This document shows positions 11,846-21,891 of a stretch of 64,000 nucleotides of DNA, piece after piece. The number at the start of each line of letters is the position of its first letter. The first letter of the stretch is position 1. The position numbers were made by a program, and so were the translations under genes. This DNA comes from an uncultured Lachnospiraceae bacterium (GTDB taxonomy: Bacteria; Bacillota; Clostridia; Lachnospirales; Lachnospiraceae): positions 1 to 64,000 of the forward strand of contig CABUAW010000001.1 in assembly GCA_902489645.1 (NCBI GenBank). Direction: 5' to 3'. The notes under the pieces are model-generated. The model was not told where the DNA came from. It ran no database searches and was given only the letters and a program-made list of their open reading frames with translations.

Positions 11846-12535
11846 TTAATGTGTACTATAATACCATTCCAGGAACTCACCATAGATATTTTCTTCCGCC
11901 CATTTTCCGCACCTTTCCTGTATGGATTCGTTTTCTGTTCGCTGACATCGCACGGTTACGCGGCTTCCGCCGCTATAGGTGCAGGTGAACAGGGTCAGGT
12001 CATCCTCACCGGCCGTCATATTCTCCACATCCGTGGGCGCCAGGAGGTCCACCGCCGTTACCTCATACTTCCATATTTTTCCGTCCATATCCGTAAAATA
12101 TACCGCATCCCCGACAGACAAATTATGAATTGTTCCAAAATGCCGGGAATAATTATGCGCACAGATTACCAAATCATCGGTTTTCGTGGAACCCACATAG
12201 CGACAGGGCGCAGTTTTCAGTCGGTCATAATCCCATTCACTCATGACCGGCAGCTCCAGTTCCAGGACCGGAACAGACAGATATCCTATATAAGCATAGC
12301 CATCGATTTCTACCTCCGTCATAGCAGAATCGTATGGATTAGGATAGCCCGTTTCCCCCTCTGTTTCCTTGGCAGCCCCCGACATTTCAATCTGTTCTAT
12401 CACCTGAGAAAGAATTTTTTTTGCAAACATTCCCGCTTCATTGTTCTCTCTTTGATTCCATATAAAAAGGAACAGTGCCGCCACTACCAGCACTGTCCCC
12501 AACACCATACAGATGCTTCCGATTTTATTTCTCAT
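11846..12535 (-). CDS. Sortase (second sortase of pilus operon A)
   Basis: A 229-aa membrane-anchored cysteine transpeptidase. One N-terminal transmembrane helix (about residues 4-24) is followed by a sortase barrel with the catalytic triad in order: His in ICAHNYSRH, Cys in LFTCTYSGGS and Arg in VTVRCQR. The class is unclear, perhaps D-like. ATG at 12535 overlaps the end of the preceding pilin gene; a TTG seven codons upstream is less likely. It probably anchors finished pili or attaches the LPQTG subunit encoded just upstream. Confidence 0.88.
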   Translation of the reverse strand: MRNKIGSICMVLGTVLVVAALFLFIWNQRENNEAGMFAKKILSQVIEQIEMSGAAKETEGETGYPNPYDSAMTEVEIDGYAYIGYLSVPVLELELPVMSEWDYDRLKTAPCRYVGSTKTDDLVICAHNYSRHFGTIHNLSVGDAVYFTDMDGKIWKYEVTAVDLLAPTDVENMTAGEDDLTLFTCTYSGGSRVTVRCQRTENESIQERCGKWAEENIYGEFLEWYYSTH

Positions 12536-13208
12536 AGCCGTTCTTCTTTCTTCCAAAACGCAGTACCCAGCCAGCCAAAAACAGACATAAGCCTGACACT
12601 ACCAACACAGGAATCGGCCAATTTAGCTGTCCGGTCTGTGGAAGGAACGGTTCTGACGGTTTGGACGGTTTCGCAGGCGTGACAGGCTTCGATTCCTGAT
12701 GAAGCTGGAATTTCCCCTCGGCCTTGATTTCGTACACATAATGTCCGTCCTCATTCATAGGAACAGCGACAAGAAAGGAATTCAGCGGTTCATAACCTTC
12801 CGATGCCTCGGTCTGGACAATGAGATACAGCCCCAATTCCAAATTGGTAAATACCACTTTCCCACCCTGGTTTTTTGCCGTGCCATAGGCGGAAATCTGA
12901 TTTTCTTTTACAAATGCCGCAATACTCTCCGCCAGTCCGGCCGAAGTAATGTCCTCAAAAGAACCGTTGAACCCAGCCATGGAGTCGGTCTTTACAAAAG
13001 CATAATTTCCGTCATATTCCTCTATTTGCCCCACCCGATAGGCCGTCAGCGTTCCGCCCGCCACCGCTTTGCCGTCATATTCCATTTCCACAGTGACGGC
13101 GCCTTTTCGGCTTTCGTCCGGCGTCTCATGGGCATAAGCTGCCGCAGAAGCCATGCACAGCAGACATAAGGCCAAAAACAGAGAAAAGATTTGTTTGATA
13201 TACTTCAT
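12525..13208 (-). CDS. LPQTG minor pilin subunit
   Basis: A 227-aa secreted, wall-anchored protein. A Sec signal peptide ends near AAAYA (about residue 26), one beta-sandwich domain of the SpaA/prealbumin type follows (YRVGQIEEYDGNYAF, then LELGLYLIVQTEA), then a PKPSKPSEP-rich linker and an LPQTG sorting signal with a transmembrane helix and basic tail. Size and position, between class C sortase and a second sortase, suggest the basal or wall-anchoring minor pilin of operon A. Confidence 0.85.
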   Translation of the reverse strand: MKYIKQIFSLFLALCLLCMASAAAYAHETPDESRKGAVTVEMEYDGKAVAGGTLTAYRVGQIEEYDGNYAFVKTDSMAGFNGSFEDITSAGLAESIAAFVKENQISAYGTAKNQGGKVVFTNLELGLYLIVQTEASEGYEPLNSFLVAVPMNEDGHYVYEIKAEGKFQLHQESKPVTPAKPSKPSEPFLPQTGQLNWPIPVLVVSGLCLFLAGWVLRFGRKKNGYEK

Positions 13209-13219
13209 AGGTCATCCTC

Positions 13220-14044
13220 CTATCGTTTCTTCTTATAAGTGCTGACGCACAATCCAATGAACAGCAATATCAGTACAGGAACCGCTACCAGAGGGGCTAC
13301 AATGATTGGTTCAACCTGCATTGCATCGGCTGTAACCCGGATTGTTTTTGCTTCCTCCATATTATCGACCCGGTGACCGCGCACTAAAAGCCGGTGCGTG
13401 TTTATGCCATAAGGCGTACAGGTGACAAGCGTACAATAGTCTTGGCCTTCCTCAATCTCCAGCGCGCCCATTTCATAGGGTTCCACAATCAGAATCTGGT
13501 CTACCTCATAGGTCAGGGTTTCATCCAGAATCCGAAGGACGAAGGTATCTCCCGTGGTCAACTTATCCAGGTCGGTAAACAGCTTGGCGCTGGGCAGTCC
13601 CCGGTGACCGGAGAGGACACAGTGAGTTCCCTCGCCGCCCACAGGAAGGGAGCTTCCTTCGATATGCCCTACAGCGATTTGCAGCACGGCCTCGTCCGTG
13701 CCGTGGTAAATGGGCAAACTGCAGCCAATCCGGGAAATTTCGATATAACCAATAATCCCGTTGCCGGAAACATTCAGCAGGCTTTCATATTCCGCCCGTT
13801 CCCCGTCGGTCATTTCGTAGCGGTCGGCCTTATCCAAAAGGGCCTGGTTATAGCTGCGGGCGTCGGCCCAAAGCTGTTCGTACACATCATCGTCCAAATT
13901 GGCCACCTGCTCGGCATACTCCGTGATGGCTCTGGACTGATGCAGAGAATTCCAATAATCACTGACTGTGGGATACAGCAGCAAGGACAGCCCTGCAAGA
14001 AAAACCAGTATTAAAATTATTGTAGAAAAAGCACCTTTTTTCAT
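13220..14044 (-). CDS. Class C (pilin-polymerising) sortase
   Basis: A 274-aa sortase with N- and C-terminal transmembrane helices, the class C layout. The catalytic His is in LSGHRGLPSAKLFTDL, the Cys in TLVTCTPYGINTHRL and the Arg in LLVRGHR. ATG at 14044 has GGAGAA at good spacing; the open frame extends 48 codons further without support. It lies between the LPSTG backbone pilin and the LPQTG minor pilin and should polymerise the former through lysine isopeptide bonds. Confidence 0.94.
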   Translation of the reverse strand: MKKGAFSTIILILVFLAGLSLLLYPTVSDYWNSLHQSRAITEYAEQVANLDDDVYEQLWADARSYNQALLDKADRYEMTDGERAEYESLLNVSGNGIIGYIEISRIGCSLPIYHGTDEAVLQIAVGHIEGSSLPVGGEGTHCVLSGHRGLPSAKLFTDLDKLTTGDTFVLRILDETLTYEVDQILIVEPYEMGALEIEEGQDYCTLVTCTPYGINTHRLLVRGHRVDNMEEAKTIRVTADAMQVEPIIVAPLVAVPVLILLFIGLCVSTYKKKR

Positions 14045-14103
14045 GCAGAGTTCTCCTCGCCGCTGTGACTCGTAAATCACAGCAGCATTTCTTTTCTTGC
14101 TGA

Positions 14104-14133
14104 CGCCCGGGAAGAAAAATCCCTTCCCAGGCG
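14104..14133 (-). other. Hairpin between backbone pilin and sortase
   Basis: CGCCTGGGAAG pairs with CTTCCCGGGCG around a short T-rich loop 42 bp after the pilin stop. No T-tract follows, so it looks like a partial terminator or mRNA-stabilising hairpin that would lower sortase output relative to pilin. Confidence 0.6.
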
Positions 14134-14174
14134 TATGTACAGCAGATGATACCGGTTTTATAAATTCCTCCGGT

Positions 14175-15641
14175 TTACTTTTCAGCACTCATGCGCTTCT
14201 TGGTAATCAGAAGGACACCAGCGACAACCACCAGGATACCGCCAATCACATAGAAAATGGTGGTGCCCATACCGCCTGTGGAAGGCAGCTCGGTGCCGGA
14301 CTTGTTCTCAACCTTAGCAGTAACAGGAGTAAGAGACAGGGTCGTGCTGCCATCAGAGGCTGTATTCTTTGTCGGCTCGATTTTCACTTCAACATCATTG
14401 GCCAGCTTGTTATAACCGGCAGGAGCCGCGGTTTCATGCAGGTAGTAGGTATCGGCATCCAGACCCGCAATTCCAATCTTGCCATTAGTGTCAGTGGTCA
14501 ACGTCGTGTTTGCAGGCCAGGTAATATTACCACCAGCATCAGAAACATTCACCCATCCGGTGAGCTTGCCGTTGACGATTGTGGCTACCTTTGTCTTATC
14601 CTTGCTCAGCAGGACAAACTTCGCGCCTGCCAAAACCTGGCTTTCATTACCATTGGCGTACTTCAGGACATCAAAGCTCCAGGTATAGGTGGTTGTGGTG
14701 CTGTCAGGGGTGGTTTGGGTATGGCCCGTCTCGCCGTAGCTTACCTTACTGGTGTTGGTGTTGCCGCTGCCGCCCACAACCGCATTCGCATTGACGGTGG
14801 CGGAGTACGCCGCATATACAGTGGTTTCAGCAGGCAGGCCGTCAAGATAAGTCTTATCAAAAGAAACCTCAAAGGTGCAGCTATCCGTCAGGCCAGTGGT
14901 GGTTACAGTGTAATTGCCAGAGGTAAGCTCGGTGGTCATGTTTGCATCGGTGTATACCTTAATGCTGTTAGCATTCAGCGTAAGGCCGCTGCTCATCTCA
15001 TCGTGGAACACAACATTTTCCGAACCCTTGGGGAGCGTGATTTCGCTCTTGAAGTTCACGGTCTGGCCGATATCGGCGTCGTTTACACTGCCATAGCTGC
15101 CGTTGGAGTCTTCCTCAACGGTTTTCTCGTTGGTTGGCTGCCCGTTCTTTTCCTTGATGGTCACATCGGGGTTGGTGGTATCCAGAGAACACAGGGTACC
15201 CAGAGAAGAATCCACCAGATAGTAGCCCAATTTCAGATTGTTAAAAGACACTGTAGTGGAATCAGCGGTAACAGCCTTGGGGTCAGAATCAATGCTATTC
15301 TTCCTGGCATAAGCCTGTGCGGCCTTGGCAAAGTCAGCGGCAGAAGCGCCCTCAACCCAGGTCACATAGCCTTGCGCATCAATACTGACATAACTGGTCT
15401 GCGTTTTCAGCCAACTTTCCCAAGCGGAATTCGCTTTGTAAGAATAAGCGTTGGCATCAGCATTATAGCTTTCCAGATAAAGAATCTGGTAAACGCTGTA
15501 GGTCTGACCTTTAACGACGTTATCAACGGTAATGGAGCCACCGGTCTTCTCGCCCTCTTGAGCAGCAAATGCGGTGGCGGACAAGGTAAAAATCATGACC
15601 AGCGCCAGCAGCAGGCTGGCAAGTTTTTTTGCATATTTCAT
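14175..15641 (-). CDS. Backbone (major) pilin of pilus A
   Basis: A 488-aa pilin precursor. Signal peptide ends at about residue 27 (ATAFAA); an N-terminal domain, a SpaA/fimbrial isopeptide-type middle domain beginning near VGQTVNFKSEITLPKG, and a C-terminal CnaB domain with an E-box-like YYLHETAAPAGYN precede the LPSTGG sorting signal, transmembrane helix and basic tail. A lysine near TNEKTVEED is a candidate linkage lysine. It immediately precedes the class C sortase. Expression should be controlled by switch 1 (22407-22709). Confidence 0.9.
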   Translation of the reverse strand: MKYAKKLASLLLALVMIFTLSATAFAAQEGEKTGGSITVDNVVKGQTYSVYQILYLESYNADANAYSYKANSAWESWLKTQTSYVSIDAQGYVTWVEGASAADFAKAAQAYARKNSIDSDPKAVTADSTTVSFNNLKLGYYLVDSSLGTLCSLDTTNPDVTIKEKNGQPTNEKTVEEDSNGSYGSVNDADIGQTVNFKSEITLPKGSENVVFHDEMSSGLTLNANSIKVYTDANMTTELTSGNYTVTTTGLTDSCTFEVSFDKTYLDGLPAETTVYAAYSATVNANAVVGGSGNTNTSKVSYGETGHTQTTPDSTTTTYTWSFDVLKYANGNESQVLAGAKFVLLSKDKTKVATIVNGKLTGWVNVSDAGGNITWPANTTLTTDTNGKIGIAGLDADTYYLHETAAPAGYNKLANDVEVKIEPTKNTASDGSTTLSLTPVTAKVENKSGTELPSTGGMGTTIFYVIGGILVVVAGVLLITKKRMSAEK

Positions 15642-15696
15642 ACTCTCTTTTCCTTTCTTTACTTTATTTTATATTTTGAAAAATGGTTACTGCGCA

Positions 15697-18600
15697 TCAG
15701 AAAGATACCGTATCCTTCTTTCTTTTTTCTCTATATATCAAAAGTAAACCTGAGCCTGTGAGCAGCAACAATCCTCCTATGATATACGGGATTGTGCCGG
15801 AACCGCCGGTTTCAGGCAGCTCATGGCCTGCGATAACCAGGCCAAGATTCTGGTCAGAATACTGCTCCGTATAGTTATTCAGGTATTGGGTAATCTGCAG
15901 GTTCCCGTTTGCGTCGTAGAGCGGATGCAGAGCCAGTTCCTCCACCGTGGAATCGTTGTCTTTTAAGCTATAGGCAATGGCATATTTGTAGGTATCCGTA
16001 CCAATGCCGGCCAATGAAAAGCCTTCCTTATCCAGACTGCTTTTTGTTTCTATCAGGGCAATCCCGTCGTTGGTATTGCTGTCATTGGTTCCGTTTTTCT
16101 GATAGAAGGTCGCACCAGTGTACGTGTTTAACACATCTCCCGAAAATGCCACGATATAATTCCCGGCGGCGAGCTTTTCAAAGCAGTATCCGCCGTCCGC
16201 ACCGGTTGTGACCGGCTGAATCGTCGCTTTAGTCACATCGTCGGTGCATTGGACATATTTTTTTGCCGTCTCATCCCACTTGAACAGCGTACACGTCACG
16301 CCGGAAATTGCTGCTTCACCAGCGTCCTGGCTGCCGTTCAGGTCAGCGTCGTACCATACTTTGCCGGAAATAGTACGGGAAACAGCGCGTGTCATCACCA
16401 TATTGGAGTCCAGTTCGCCTGCAGGAAGAGTACCGCTAATCCAGCTATGGGCTGTATTGCCGTAGAGGTTGGCCGCCTGGTTCCCGTCCGTCTGAACGCC
16501 AATCTCAAAATTGATGGTCTCGCCTGCACCCAAATTCACTGCCGCCGCAAAGATACAGGTGGCATGGGTGAAGTCTGATGCCGACGAACCTCCGACCGAA
16601 TCCGTAATCCCATCGCTGCCCGGCGTAATATCTCCCAGATAACGAAACAGCTTTTGGTAGGTTCCGGCGCTAAACGCAGCATCTTCCGTATCAATCACAA
16701 GCTCATTATTCTCATAATGGAAGCCAGTAACCCTGGCAAAACGAGTATAGTCAACATTCAGTCTATTCACCGTATACAAGCTATTTCCCTCATTATCTTT
16801 ATCCAGTTCAAAATTCCGTTGTGTAATCACGCCGGCCGCACTGTAAGTATAGAGGTCCACATTTTTATAACCACTATTGCCGTCTCCTGTCTGGAAGAAA
16901 TAGATGTTCCCACTTTCATCCACTAACGCATTGCCCAAAAGCTGTCGCAGGCATGAGCCGCCCGTGTCATTTTCCGGAAATCCCCGGAAATCGATAATCT
17001 GATTCAGAATCGTTCCTGACACCATGCTGTAATACACACGCATTTTCGCCGAGGTATCTTCACCGCTTCCCCCGGTCACACGTGCGGAAATCTTCGAGAT
17101 GCCGACTTGTCCGTTTGTACTCGCATCCGTATAGCTTGAACCCCGCGAGTCACCATTGACAGGCATGATGTCGTACAGATACAAAGCGTTTGTCATGGTT
17201 TCTGTGCCGCTGTTGGTGTATTTCAACGTGTAGGTAAAGCTGCCGTCCAGTTCGATATAACTGTAATCCACGGTTTTAACGAGAGAGGTTCCGGTCAAAT
17301 TACTCACTTCTATCGTTTTCGTCCGCAGATTTCCCGCCGCCTCCGAATAGGCCCGACGGTCTGCCGCTCCGGTAATTTTCGCTTCCACCGTCAATTTGCT
17401 GCCGTCGGTCACATCATTATCCGAACCGATTTCTCCGATGGCGGCACTGAACGTGATGTTGTCCAACTGGATTCCCACAGGTACGCCCTTAATCTGGACG
17501 ATTGCCGTCTGACTGTCCACATCATAGGTGTAATAAACGGTATACTCAATCGTCTGTTTCTTTCCATCATTGTCCGTATAGGTATAGCTCCGCCTGGCAT
17601 CATCCGTGTCTTTGTATGTATCGCTCAGAATCTGTTCTTCGCCCATGGATAGCGTGGCAAGGTCGAGTGTCAGTCCCTGGTCCAGCGTTACCGTAATGGT
17701 CAGGTCGGTGGTCATCGGTATGCCCGAATCAAGGATGTAGTCGTTGCCCTTCTCAAGCTCAGTCTGGATGTTGGAGATTACATACTCCGCCGTGCGTTCA
17801 TTTTTGCCCAAGCTGTAATAATCCTTGCCATCCACAGTATTCAGAGCCAGACTTGCTTTATACCCTAAGACGAGGATGCTCATGCCGCCATATTTTCCAT
17901 TTAAATGGGTGCCGGTTACGATGCTGCCGTCATTGTATTCCGTCTTTCGATAGTCATATTTTGATTTATTGCCATTTGCGTTTACAACATTTTGCGTATC
18001 CAGGCGATACCTTGGATTTTGGTACGTCGGGTCGCCGAGCAGCTTGTTCGCATTCACTTCCGCTTCGCTCTCTGTCGTCGCCTTTCCCCAGGTCAAGCCG
18101 GCGGCCTTATTGTCCGTCCAGGCAATGACCCGGTTGACGGTACAGATAGTATTACCGATTACATTCGCGTCGTCAGCGATTTTCACTGGAACAGTCAAGC
18201 CGCTCCATCCATATGCCTTCATTTCAACGCCCCGGGCTTCCAGCATGACGCCGATACAGGTATAACCGGCTTTCTCCAGGTCCGTCAGGGACGCGAAGTA
18301 GAGTAAATCGCTTTCGCCGACCTTATACATGTATCCAGCCGGAGCAACCTTCCTTCCGTTCTCATCAGTATATCCTTTATCGGCATTGCTGTCGTACCCA
18401 CCGGGATAATCCGGGTCGGCGGCGTAGAGGAAGGTCGTCTTCGCACTCTCAGGCAGCGTTATGTTGCCTCTCGTTGCTACGTGAGGCATGCCTGTGATGG
18501 AAAATCCCGCACTGTCGAAAACCTGCAGGTAGTTGAAATCGGTAATCATCACTCCCGCGTCAGAGGAAAGGTAGAACTGCCCCGCCAGATGGACCCCGGA

Positions 18601-21282
18601 ACCTGCGAAGGTGGCCGGGTCTCCGCATTCGCCCGTCCAGTAGGTTCCGGCAATTCCCATGTAGTTGCTCGCAATATCTCTGGTAACCTCCGCTTTTGCG
18701 ATAGTGTTCACCTTGTCAATGGTGCCGGGATTCTTGACGGTAATGGCTGCTTTGCTTGTGTTGTCCGTGTCATTCATTTCTGTGATAACATTGCCCTCCG
18801 TTTGACTGCTCATGCTGGTGGCTTTGAATCCGCTCACCGTCGCAGCCATATAGATGCTGGTACTGTTTTCAAGTCTTTCAATCTGACTGTTATCGTACTG
18901 GAGTAATACCTCCAGGTATCCGACAGAGAAACAGCCGATATTGTCCCTATATACTACAGTAGTCGTTCCCTGGGTACGGTCCGGAAAAATGAAACTGTCC
19001 AGGTCGAAGTCGTAGCCGCTGACCGTCATGGTATAAGGACCGCTGCTGGTTCCGCTGGTGCCTTTCCAACTATCTTTATAACTGCTATCCATGCGCCAGG
19101 TGCCGCCGCTGTAACAGCTGCCGCTGGTGCTTCCTCGATTGTTCCCGGGTGCGGCCCAGTGCGCTCTGGCAGTATTTTCGATACCGCCCCAGTAAAGGTT
19201 GCGCCCCCATGCGCCCCTTTTATTATTTTCATTTGTTGCGTTGCCGTCCGTGCGATAATCCCACAGGATAGGAGTAAAATTCCGGTTGAAATCCAGTCCG
19301 TTACTCGTGCTGACCGCACTCTCCGTAAAGCTGATATCTGCGCTAATTTTCCCTCTTGGCAGCTCGATTCCCATCAGGCCTTTGTGTTCATTCTCATTGT
19401 AAAGCTGGAAGGTCACGCAATAACCCAGCATTAAGCCGTCAACCTTATTTTGGTCCAATGTGTCCGCCGTCGCTTCTGTTCCGTTCTGTAAGTCGAAGCT
19501 GCTCTCATAGGCCAATGTGGTACTGCGGGTCAGAGCCACATTGTAATTTGCAGCAGCGGAAATGGTGATTTCCCTGGAATCCGCCGTTTTTCCGTCTTCC
19601 TTGTTTTGCCCTTCCGTCCAGCTGCAAAAGTGGGGTTGTATTGTGTCGCCGTTTTTGGCAGCCTTCACCGAAATGCCCGCTTTCATGGTCTGCGTAAAGC
19701 TGGCAACGTCGCCTTCCCGGCTCACCTCCATCCAACCGGACAACACCTGCTTTGCAACCGCCGTCCGATAGGGCGTTTCGCTGTCGCTGCCGCTGGCATT
19801 GGCATTGGCGGAATAATTCGGCAGGCCGTTTGTGCCTTTGGCCACTTCATTTCCGTTTTCACCATAATAAGTAATCGTGTATTCATCCAGTTCTTTGAAA
19901 TAATCCGGGTCGAACATGGCCTCGGTCATATCCTTATCCAGGGTAATCTCCAGCCAGAGCTTAACCTTATCCCCAATATTGCCCTGTCCATTATTTATCG
20001 AAGCATCAAAGGTGTAAGCAATGGTATCAAAAGTGCGGATAATGTCGTTAGCCGCACTGCTGTCATTGCCTGCATTATCGTTATCATCCCAGTATGTGGT
20101 CGTTCCGGTCAGAGTGCTGTTAATTGACAGAGCGCTGACATAAAAGCCGTCCTCGCCTGTTATGGAGTTGTCGTCATCTGTTGATGGTTCCAACATCTGC
20201 ACCGACCACAGCGATTCCAACGCCATTAACTTTTCCACGTTAGTCACCTGCTCCTGCTGGGTCTCTGTGAGAAGCGAATAGGCTTCATAGGCGGCTTTGG
20301 CCTGAGTGACGATTTCCATCAGATAAGCGTCATAACCGTCCTCGTCTCCAGTGTCTTCAAAGGCCGTCAGGGTCTCCTCGATTTCCTCCTGTGTAGGCAG
20401 AGCGTCGATTAGCGCAATCACTTCATCCACTTTGGCCTGTTCTTCCTCGACCAGCTCCACGGGGAGATTACATTCTTCTGTGTGGGTATGTTCTTCCAGA
20501 CCGCAGGTCAGTGTCTTAACGTCCGTCGGTTCCTCCACGGTTTGGAAGCAATCCGCATTATGTACATGCGCCAACACCTGCTGTTTTCCGCAAATCAGTT
20601 TTCTCCCGCTCACTCCGCCGTTATCATCCAGAATATCCACATAACAATCATCGATATGAGTGTGCAGGATAATTTCTGTCTTACCGCACACAAGTTTCGG
20701 CTCCTCAGCTTTTATTTCCGTCAGTCCACAGTTCAATACCTGCTCCCAGGCATAGCAAGCATCGGTATGCTGATGGTCTTCGCTTTCTTCTTCCATGCAA
20801 ATCAAGCCGACGCGCTCCTGTGTATAGCAAGCTTCTGTGTGCGTATGCCCGGGTTCCGCCTCAGCATAACAACTCTCGTCATGGGTATGGGCTTTGATTT
20901 CCGGCAGAGGACACCACAGGTTTCCGTCCTCGTCGTAGCAGGAGCCGTCATGCTCATGCACAACAAAATCTGAATAACCGCACACCGGATTTCCATTCTC
21001 ATCGTAACACCCCTCCGTATGCTGGTGGATATCCAGTTTCTCTACGGAGCATACCGGTTCGGCTTCCGTACCGGAAGCCACCTGCATATAACACTCTTCG
21101 CTGTGGGTATGTTCCGGAATCTGACATGGCTCTTTTTCCATTGTGATTGCCGGAAGAATCAATGCATACGTGGTACAAAACACAACCACAACGGCAAGGC
21201 ATGCTACGACCTTCTTCCACCGCTTTTGAAGCCGACGCGCTTTTATGTATCCGGAAGCTTTTTTCAGCTCCTCATTTTTCAT
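15697..21282 (-). CDS. Giant LPETG tip adhesin with HxHxxxC repeats
   Basis: A 1861-aa surface protein. A membrane-spanning export signal lies at about residues 25-45. Residues about 58-273 hold nine HxHxxxC units (for example HTHSEEC, HQHTEGC, HEHDGSC) alternating with CGY/CGL/CGK turns, then a helical segment to about 360, a long unrecognised beta-rich adhesin region, an SdrD-type B domain (SGKVWYDADLNGSQDAGE) near the C-terminus, and the LPETGG sorting signal. ATG at 21282; a TTG two codons upstream has a better-spaced GAAAGG and may be the true start. By size and order it is the pilus tip of operon A. Confidence 0.88.
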   Translation of the reverse strand: MKNEELKKASGYIKARRLQKRWKKVVACLAVVVVFCTTYALILPAITMEKEPCQIPEHTHSEECYMQVASGTEAEPVCSVEKLDIHQHTEGCYDENGNPVCGYSDFVVHEHDGSCYDEDGNLWCPLPEIKAHTHDESCYAEAEPGHTHTEACYTQERVGLICMEEESEDHQHTDACYAWEQVLNCGLTEIKAEEPKLVCGKTEIILHTHIDDCYVDILDDNGGVSGRKLICGKQQVLAHVHNADCFQTVEEPTDVKTLTCGLEEHTHTEECNLPVELVEEEQAKVDEVIALIDALPTQEEIEETLTAFEDTGDEDGYDAYLMEIVTQAKAAYEAYSLLTETQQEQVTNVEKLMALESLWSVQMLEPSTDDDNSITGEDGFYVSALSINSTLTGTTTYWDDNDNAGNDSSAANDIIRTFDTIAYTFDASINNGQGNIGDKVKLWLEITLDKDMTEAMFDPDYFKELDEYTITYYGENGNEVAKGTNGLPNYSANANASGSDSETPYRTAVAKQVLSGWMEVSREGDVASFTQTMKAGISVKAAKNGDTIQPHFCSWTEGQNKEDGKTADSREITISAAANYNVALTRSTTLAYESSFDLQNGTEATADTLDQNKVDGLMLGYCVTFQLYNENEHKGLMGIELPRGKISADISFTESAVSTSNGLDFNRNFTPILWDYRTDGNATNENNKRGAWGRNLYWGGIENTARAHWAAPGNNRGSTSGSCYSGGTWRMDSSYKDSWKGTSGTSSGPYTMTVSGYDFDLDSFIFPDRTQGTTTVVYRDNIGCFSVGYLEVLLQYDNSQIERLENSTSIYMAATVSGFKATSMSSQTEGNVITEMNDTDNTSKAAITVKNPGTIDKVNTIAKAEVTRDIASNYMGIAGTYWTGECGDPATFAGSGVHLAGQFYLSSDAGVMITDFNYLQVFDSAGFSITGMPHVATRGNITLPESAKTTFLYAADPDYPGGYDSNADKGYTDENGRKVAPAGYMYKVGESDLLYFASLTDLEKAGYTCIGVMLEARGVEMKAYGWSGLTVPVKIADDANVIGNTICTVNRVIAWTDNKAAGLTWGKATTESEAEVNANKLLGDPTYQNPRYRLDTQNVVNANGNKSKYDYRKTEYNDGSIVTGTHLNGKYGGMSILVLGYKASLALNTVDGKDYYSLGKNERTAEYVISNIQTELEKGNDYILDSGIPMTTDLTITVTLDQGLTLDLATLSMGEEQILSDTYKDTDDARRSYTYTDNDGKKQTIEYTVYYTYDVDSQTAIVQIKGVPVGIQLDNITFSAAIGEIGSDNDVTDGSKLTVEAKITGAADRRAYSEAAGNLRTKTIEVSNLTGTSLVKTVDYSYIELDGSFTYTLKYTNSGTETMTNALYLYDIMPVNGDSRGSSYTDASTNGQVGISKISARVTGGSGEDTSAKMRVYYSMVSGTILNQIIDFRGFPENDTGGSCLRQLLGNALVDESGNIYFFQTGDGNSGYKNVDLYTYSAAGVITQRNFELDKDNEGNSLYTVNRLNVDYTRFARVTGFHYENNELVIDTEDAAFSAGTYQKLFRYLGDITPGSDGITDSVGGSSASDFTHATCIFAAAVNLGAGETINFEIGVQTDGNQAANLYGNTAHSWISGTLPAGELDSNMVMTRAVSRTISGKVWYDADLNGSQDAGEAAISGVTCTLFKWDETAKKYVQCTDDVTKATIQPVTTGADGGYCFEKLAAGNYIVAFSGDVLNTYTGATFYQKNGTNDSNTNDGIALIETKSSLDKEGFSLAGIGTDTYKYAIAYSLKDNDSTVEELALHPLYDANGNLQITQYLNNYTEQYSDQNLGLVIAGHELPETGGSGTIPYIIGGLLLLTGSGLLLIYREKRKKDTVSF

Positions 21283-21300
21283 ACACAAACACCAACCTTT

Positions 21301-21891
21301 CTATTTTACTGTTCCGAAACCGGCCAGAGGCCAGACCCGAAAAATAATTTTTCCAACGATTTGTTCATCTGCCACACAGCCTACTGCGCTGCTGCGGGAA
21401 TCCACCGAGGTGCTGCGATGGTCCCCCAAACAAAAAATCCGCCCCTCGGGAACCTGGTAAGGCAGTTCCAGGTCACATTCGCCCAATGCCTTTTCCGTCA
21501 GATACGGTTCATCCAGCAATTCACCGTCCACATATACGTTGCCCTCCGCGTCAATATTGACCCACTGGCCGGGGCCGGCAATATATCGCTTTACCAGAAG
21601 CTTATTCCCCAGATAGAAACATACCAGGTCTCCCGTTTCAAACTCCGTTCCTTTGACGGAAAGCACAACATCTCCCTCTTTTAAATTGGGAAACATAGAA
21701 TTGCCATAAATCTGTAAAACCGGGAGGAACAGTACGGCAACAAGCACCGCCACCGCAGCCACCACAATCAGGGTATAAACCGTACTGAGCAATACACGGC
21801 CGTATCTCCGGTTATGCTGTTCTCTATGCAATTCCGTCCGAAGCTGTTCAATGCTGGGAAGCTCTGAAACTACGGCTTTTTTCTTTTTCAT
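21301..21891 (-). CDS. Signal peptidase I, catalytically intact
   Basis: A 196-aa type I signal peptidase with one transmembrane helix (about residues 35-58). The catalytic serine is S65 (YGNSMFP) and the general-base lysine K101 (LLVKRYIAGPG); the SASV-like GDHR-S box follows. Its presence at the head of a pilus operon suggests a dedicated peptidase for the pilin precursors or the SipA-type chaperone role known from streptococcal FCT loci. It overlaps the coiled-coil gene upstream by 4 bp. Contrast with the dead homologue at 33039. Confidence 0.93.
   Translation of the reverse strand: MKKKKAVVSELPSIEQLRTELHREQHNRRYGRVLLSTVYTLIVVAAVAVLVAVLFLPVLQIYGNSMFPNLKEGDVVLSVKGTEFETGDLVCFYLGNKLLVKRYIAGPGQWVNIDAEGNVYVDGELLDEPYLTEKALGECDLELPYQVPEGRIFCLGDHRSTSVDSRSSAVGCVADEQIVGKIIFRVWPLAGFGTVK

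Noticed and set aside
14097..15761. 554-codon plus-strand frame opposite the backbone pilin
   Set aside because: Shadow of the real minus-strand pilin gene; no ribosome site or recognisable domain.
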